DNA from: Phoronis ovalis
Taxonomy: Eukaryota; Phoronida; Phoronidae
Reading direction: 5' to 3'
Assembly (NCBI GenBank): GCA_028565635.1
Contig: JAOXYB010023736.1
Span: 1 to 10,435, forward strand
Length of the DNA: 10,435 bases
The notes under the pieces were generated by a model. That model made no database searches, was not told where the DNA came from, and worked only from the letters and a program-made list of their open reading frames with translations. A program made the translations under genes and the position numbers. This document shows, one piece after another, positions 9,601 through 10,435 of the stretch. Every line of letters starts with the position of its first letter. The first letter of the stretch is position 1.

Positions 9601-10220
9601 ATGGGGTATATGGAGAGTTTTTGGAGCATTGAAGTATGTAGGAGGATCTATTTCAACAGAGAACTTCGTGCCTTCAAGATTCTGGGGCTGTTAAAAAAAT
9701 TGTAACAATTAAATTACAAAAAATCCAAGAAGCATGAAGAGAGGCTTTACAGCTTTGTCACTCAGTGGTAATTTCGTTTTTTACAATATTCAAGTTGTTT
9801 GAACATAAATTTAAATCACTCAAATGTGAAAAAACTTTCTTACAGTTTGCTATATAGTAGACATGAATTAATAGATATAATTTTTTTAATTGTTTTAAGA
9901 AACACCATGAGTTGCAACATGAGATTTTATCACACTTAGAGTTTTCCTGGCAAAAAAATGAAAAAAAAAAAAAATGTCTGACTTTCATTTCTAAAATAAT
10001 CAAAACGTTTTACTGCATCACATAATGTTCAAATTTTAATTTCATAAACTTCTAAATATACATGTAACTACTAAACTAAAGGTAGATCTGAGTATACCCT
10101 AGGTTGTCTAATGGTGTGCTTAGGGTCCGCTGACAGCATTTTGATAGTCTTTGCAGTTACAGTACCAGCTGCAAGGGTTCCTGTTATTTGTCGACGCGTT
10201 ATCTCCAGCTCAGACATATG
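456..10220 (-). CDS. CFAP47: CFAP47-like axonemal protein, internal part of a split gene (11 exons, both ends missing)
   Basis: Coding parts are 10098-10220, 9510-9687, 8296-8501, 7709-7852, 6295-6413, 5625-5828, 5185-5326, 3430-3605, 2959-3066, 2541-2757 and 456-612, all on the minus strand. All ten introns are GT-AG and every join keeps phase, giving 591 codons with no stop. The protein repeats an Ig-like ASH pattern: a strand ending in N-P-T (residues 171-173, 383-385, 477-479; N-P at 578-579), then 38 to 43 residues later an F-x-P or Y-F-P strand (208-210, 420-422, 519-521). Phrases such as YRVWYSLEVH, MPSALGEADHQA and YGEWEF match what I know of CFAP47, the central-apparatus protein whose loss causes sperm flagellar defects in humans. 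Known CFAP47 is about 3,000 residues with a calponin-homology domain. This piece has none and probably comes from the part after it. HYDIN or another ASH protein is the alternative, but less likely. Confidence 0.85.
613..2540 (-). other. Intron J-K, 1,928 bp
   Basis: This is the longest intron here. Donor GTGCGT adjoins exon J and acceptor TTTTTAG adjoins exon K. Exons J and K join directly in phase 0 within one domain, so no coding exon is expected between them. Besides the AAATAAAC microsatellite next to the donor, it contains an 11-bp direct repeat GTAATTATACA at 1367-1377 and 1392-1402. The part around 1130-1370 is richer in T and G on the plus strand than its surroundings. I recognise no gene or transposon in it. 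Confidence 0.85.
2467..2498. repeat. Microsatellite (AAATAAAC)4
   Basis: Four exact copies of AAATAAAC, each 8 bp, about 40 bp inside the intron after the donor of exon J. In the transcript it reads GTTTATTT. A tract this simple is likely to vary in length between individuals. Confidence 0.95.
2541..2757 (-). CDS. CFAP47: CFAP47-like exon J, end of residue 467 to residue 539
   Basis: The exon is 217 nt, entered in phase 2 and left in phase 0. The acceptor is TTGCTTTATTTTAG and the donor GTGCGT. It has the best-defined ASH features in the window: TTITLNNPT, then SSMELIPTIS, the strand RSTMTFTVNFMPSALGEA (F519, P521, G525) and HQAKISFYCEQ. The phrase M-P-S-A-L-G followed by D-H-Q-A is strongly reminiscent of CFAP47. 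It continues directly into YGEWEF of exon K. It has nine CpG sites in 217 bp, far more than the neighbouring introns. Confidence 0.96.
2959..3066 (-). CDS. CFAP47: CFAP47-like exon I, end of residue 431 to residue 466, plus two bases of 467
   Basis: The exon is 108 nt, phase 2 in and phase 2 out. Its length is a multiple of three, so skipping it would preserve frame. The acceptor is TTGTTTCTTCTAG and the donor GTTAGT. It closes one domain (SLIFNNEFTGEFWYDLDLHA) and, after the linker LSPKPTKL, starts the next (PHMECELG). The E-F-W-Y-D-L strand is equivalent to YRVWYSLEV in exon G. A stretch on the opposite strand is also open but is a shadow of this exon. Confidence 0.94.
3067..3429 (-). other. 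Intron H-I, 363 bp
   Basis: Donor GTAAGA, acceptor TTCTTCTAG. It is AT-rich with a single CpG. A weak inverted repeat (ACAATAT and ATATTGT) lies around 3097-3117. Nothing else is recognised. Confidence 0.85.
3430..3605 (-). CDS. CFAP47: CFAP47-like exon H, residues 373-430 plus two bases of 431
   Basis: The exon is 176 nt, entered in phase 0 and left in phase 2. The acceptor is AATCTTTACAG and the donor GTAAGA. It carries the core of an ASH domain: RTILEIAVNNPT, the strand LHLTTSIEGEGLSG, then EKGIYELSYFPARVG with the F-P-x-x-x-G motif (F421, P422, G426). A different frame of the same bases is also open but lacks this pattern, and only the frame given here matches the phases of the neighbouring exons. 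Confidence 0.94.
3606..5184 (-). other. Intron G-H, 1,579 bp
   Basis: Donor GTGAGA, acceptor TCTTTACAG. It holds a small perfect hairpin at 4569-4588 and one 24-nt frame-preserving exon candidate at 4787-4810, treated under findings. The rest is AT-rich sequence without recognisable coding, RNA or transposon signals. Confidence 0.85.
4569..4588. repeat. Small perfect inverted repeat in intron G-H
   Basis: Arms GCTTACAT and ATGTAAGC, 8 bp each, around a 4-base loop GTTA. This could fold in RNA. No known structured element is recognised, and short hairpins occur by chance in sequence of this length. Confidence 0.7.
5185..5326 (-). CDS. CFAP47: CFAP47-like exon G, end of residue 325 to residue 372
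   Basis: The exon is 142 nt, entered in phase 2 and left in phase 0. The acceptor is ATTATTTTGAAG, a weaker pyrimidine tract than the others, and the donor GTGAGA. The split codon is GAG. The exon starts with an acidic loop, EDVDSDGEE, running to about residue 344, then gives the last strand of the domain (YRVWYSLEVHVKP) and the first strand of the next (EKCLQISCNCQ). The Y-R-V-W-Y strand is very characteristic of CFAP47 modules. The loop lengthens this module compared with the others. Confidence 0.92.
5625..5828 (-). CDS. CFAP47: CFAP47-like exon F, end of residue 257 to residue 324, plus two bases of 325
   Basis: The exon is 204 nt, phase 2 in and phase 2 out. The acceptor is CATCTTTTACAG and the donor the consensus GTAAGT. 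The split codon with exon E restores proline. The exon holds most of a beta-sandwich: LEKFIEVPN, then KLTYRVESDIPFISGD, then KYKMTITPTKRGIYKG with the T-x-P-x-x-x-G motif that stands in for F-x-P (P305, G309), and the strand VIAFVAG. The turn here is VPNLT, replacing the usual N-P-T. Confidence 0.94.
5829..6294 (-). other. Intron E-F, 466 bp, with a small hairpin
   Basis: Donor GTAAGT, acceptor TCTTTTACAG. A perfect 8-bp inverted repeat lies at 5941-5965 (CACAGTTG, 9-base loop, CAACTGTG), followed at once by a partial third copy, ACAGTTG. Nothing else is recognised. Confidence 0.85.
6295..6413 (-). CDS. CFAP47: CFAP47-like exon E, residues 218-256 plus two bases of 257
   Basis: The exon is 119 nt, entered in phase 0 and left in phase 2. 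The acceptor is TTTTTATTCAG and the donor the consensus GTAAGT. It completes one domain with GKLILTNTDDGTDHCFDLRG, a last strand pair around a T-D-D-G turn, then links through IAKKPLA to the first strand of the next domain (LDHYIVTCTCRQ). The exon is thus the hinge between two ASH modules. Five cysteines occur in exons E and C together; they are isolated and form no metal-binding pattern. Confidence 0.93.
6414..7708 (-). other. Intron D-E, 1,295 bp
   Basis: Donor GTATAT, acceptor TTTTTATTCAG. Exons D and E join in phase 0 across a domain loop. The intron contains a 36-nt frame-preserving exon candidate at 6871-6906 and a GC-richer block at 7082-7458 flanked by 8-bp direct repeats. The rest is AT-rich. 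Confidence 0.85.
7082..7458. mobile_element. Possible old insertion flanked by 8-bp direct repeats, family unknown
   Basis: TTACTAGT occurs at 7082-7089 and again at 7451-7458, framing 361 bp. Two stretches inside (7201-7320) reach about 42 percent GC, clearly above the surrounding intron, which is the look of a SINE-sized insertion with a target-site duplication. There are no obvious terminal inverted repeats, tRNA-like promoter boxes or poly(A) tail. The core ACTAGT is itself palindromic, so a chance pair is possible. Confidence 0.3.
7709..7852 (-). CDS. CFAP47: CFAP47-like exon D, residues 170-217
   Basis: The exon is 144 nt (48 codons), phase 0 at both ends, so skipping it would keep the frame. 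The acceptor is TTCTGTTATAG and the donor GTATAT. It holds the middle of an ASH domain: VNPTNHDW, then a turn EGVGFYGPP, then the strand with the F-R-P motif at residues 208-210, and the end SSE. The next strand (GKLILTN) begins exon E, a natural direct join. Confidence 0.93.
7853..8295 (-). other. Intron C-D, 443 bp
   Basis: Donor GTATGT, acceptor TTCTGTTATAG. AT-rich with no recognised element. A short opposite-strand open stretch crossing its right end is a shadow of exon C. Confidence 0.85.
8296..8501 (-). CDS. CFAP47: CFAP47-like exon C, residues 101-169
   Basis: The exon is 206 nt, entered in phase 1 and left in phase 0. The acceptor is CTATTTGCAG and the donor GTATGT. The first part (about residues 109-144) has the alternating strands that close an Ig-like fold: IELPVTF, then AGHYACKIALHS, then VRVYNIECTV. 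After the turn NPQGNK a new domain opens with AEIEFTAPVHQ and SQNIPL. This first strand runs straight into VNPT of exon D, so the intron cuts the N-P-T turn typical of these domains. The six residues before the donor also fit the CFAP47 pattern of a strand ending just before N-P-T. Confidence 0.92.
8502..9509 (-). other. Intron B-C, 1,008 bp
   Basis: Donor GTATGC, acceptor CTATTTGCAG. Exons B and C share a glycine codon, so no exon is missing. The segment near 9090-9180 is less AT-rich and includes CCACCAGATGTCGCC (9142-9156), which resembles a CTCF core with one mismatch. The rest shows nothing. Confidence 0.82.
9510..9687 (-). CDS. CFAP47: CFAP47-like exon B, residues 42-100 plus first base of 101
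   Basis: The exon is 178 nt, entered in phase 0 and left in phase 1. The acceptor is TTTTTTAACAG and the donor GTATGC. It begins PQNLEGTKFSVEIDPPTYF, which looks like the start of a beta-sandwich domain, then turns into a stretch rich in proline, lysine and serine (about residues 72-100, including LSLPPKP and SRQKSSKQ). The second half is probably a flexible loop or linker, since it lacks the alternating hydrophobic pattern of the ASH strands in later exons. Its last base joins two bases of exon C to make a glycine codon. Confidence 0.85.
9688..10097 (-). other. Intron A-B, 410 bp
   Basis: Donor GTATAC, acceptor TTTTTTAACAG. It contains a run of 14 A at 9961-9974 and 7 A at 9952-9958. On the transcript strand these form a long pyrimidine tract before GCCAG, creating a strong unused-looking acceptor (see findings). 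Confidence 0.8.
10098..10220 (-). CDS. CFAP47: CFAP47-like exon A, fragment residues 1-41
   Basis: The exon is 123 nt, phase 0 at both ends. It follows a strong acceptor (a T-rich tract ending TTTTTTAG) and ends before the donor GTATAC. Only one frame is open; the other two hit stops near the 5' end. It encodes HMSELEITRRQITGTLAAGT and continues to a basic end, TIRQPR. A methionine is the second residue, so this could be the first coding exon behind a spliced 5' UTR. I think it is internal, because the histidine codon before it is open and known CFAP47 has many more domains upstream. It contains four CpG sites, more than the introns beside it. Confidence 0.75.
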
Positions 10221-10435
10221 CTAAAAAACAAAAACAACTTAAACTTAGTTTGTAAACAGCTTTAGTTTTTATACGATATTAAGATGGAAACATGCTCAAA
10301 TGTGATTGAAAGTTGGCACAAATAATCTTGTGTACAAGGATATCTTTGCCACATTTGTTAAAGTTGCATTCAAAAAATTGTAACAGACAACCTTAACTTT
10401 GGAAAGTTACAAACAAGGGGTACAGCCATTATAAC
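10221..10435 (-). other. Partial intron upstream of exon A
   Basis: At least 215 bp of intron leading to the acceptor of exon A. I see no further coding exon, TATA box or start site here, so the upstream exon lies beyond the right edge. Confidence 0.65.

Noticed and set aside
9497-9694. Plus-strand open stretch over exon B
   Set aside because: Opposite-strand shadow; the minus strand matches neighbouring exon phases at both ends.
10212-10217. ATG near the start of exon A as the gene's start codon
   Set aside because: It sits just after a strong splice acceptor with an open codon before it, and known CFAP47 proteins extend much further upstream. Not excluded, only less likely.

Overview
This window is eukaryotic nuclear DNA. 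It is AT-rich and has no bacterial operon structure. Short open stretches on the minus strand are bounded by GT-AG splice sites and separated by AT-rich introns of about 0.2 to 1.9 kb. The intron sizes, base composition and the gene itself fit a ciliated or flagellated invertebrate animal; the sequence alone does not allow a species call.

One gene fills the window. Eleven internal coding exons on the minus strand, from 10220 down to 456, join with matching phase at all ten introns. They give one uninterrupted frame of 591 codons plus one base (1,774 nt). The product is a chain of Ig-like ASH (ASPM/SPD-2/Hydin) beta-sandwich domains and best fits CFAP47, a large structural protein of the axonemal central apparatus. 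Both ends of the gene lie outside the window: no start codon exon, stop codon, promoter or poly(A) site can be assigned. Residue numbers below are for the assembled fragment.

Layout in transcription order (right to left): exon A 10098-10220, B 9510-9687, C 8296-8501, D 7709-7852, E 6295-6413, F 5625-5828, G 5185-5326, H 3430-3605, I 2959-3066, J 2541-2757, K 456-612. Exons A and B carry a less regular stretch with a Pro/Lys/Ser-rich segment. The end of B and most of C make the last part of one domain. C-D-E, E-F-G, G-H-I and I-J-K then carry four successive ASH domains, and K opens the next one.

The rest is intron. Notable non-coding items are a 43-bp minisatellite with a three-unit higher-order period at the left edge (1-393) ending in a near-perfect palindrome, a four-copy AAATAAAC microsatellite, a GC-richer 361-bp block flanked by 8-bp direct repeats (possible old insertion), two tiny frame-preserving exon candidates, and a 103-nt exon candidate whose inclusion would break the frame. 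I found no RNA gene, CRISPR array, viral gene or intact transposase.
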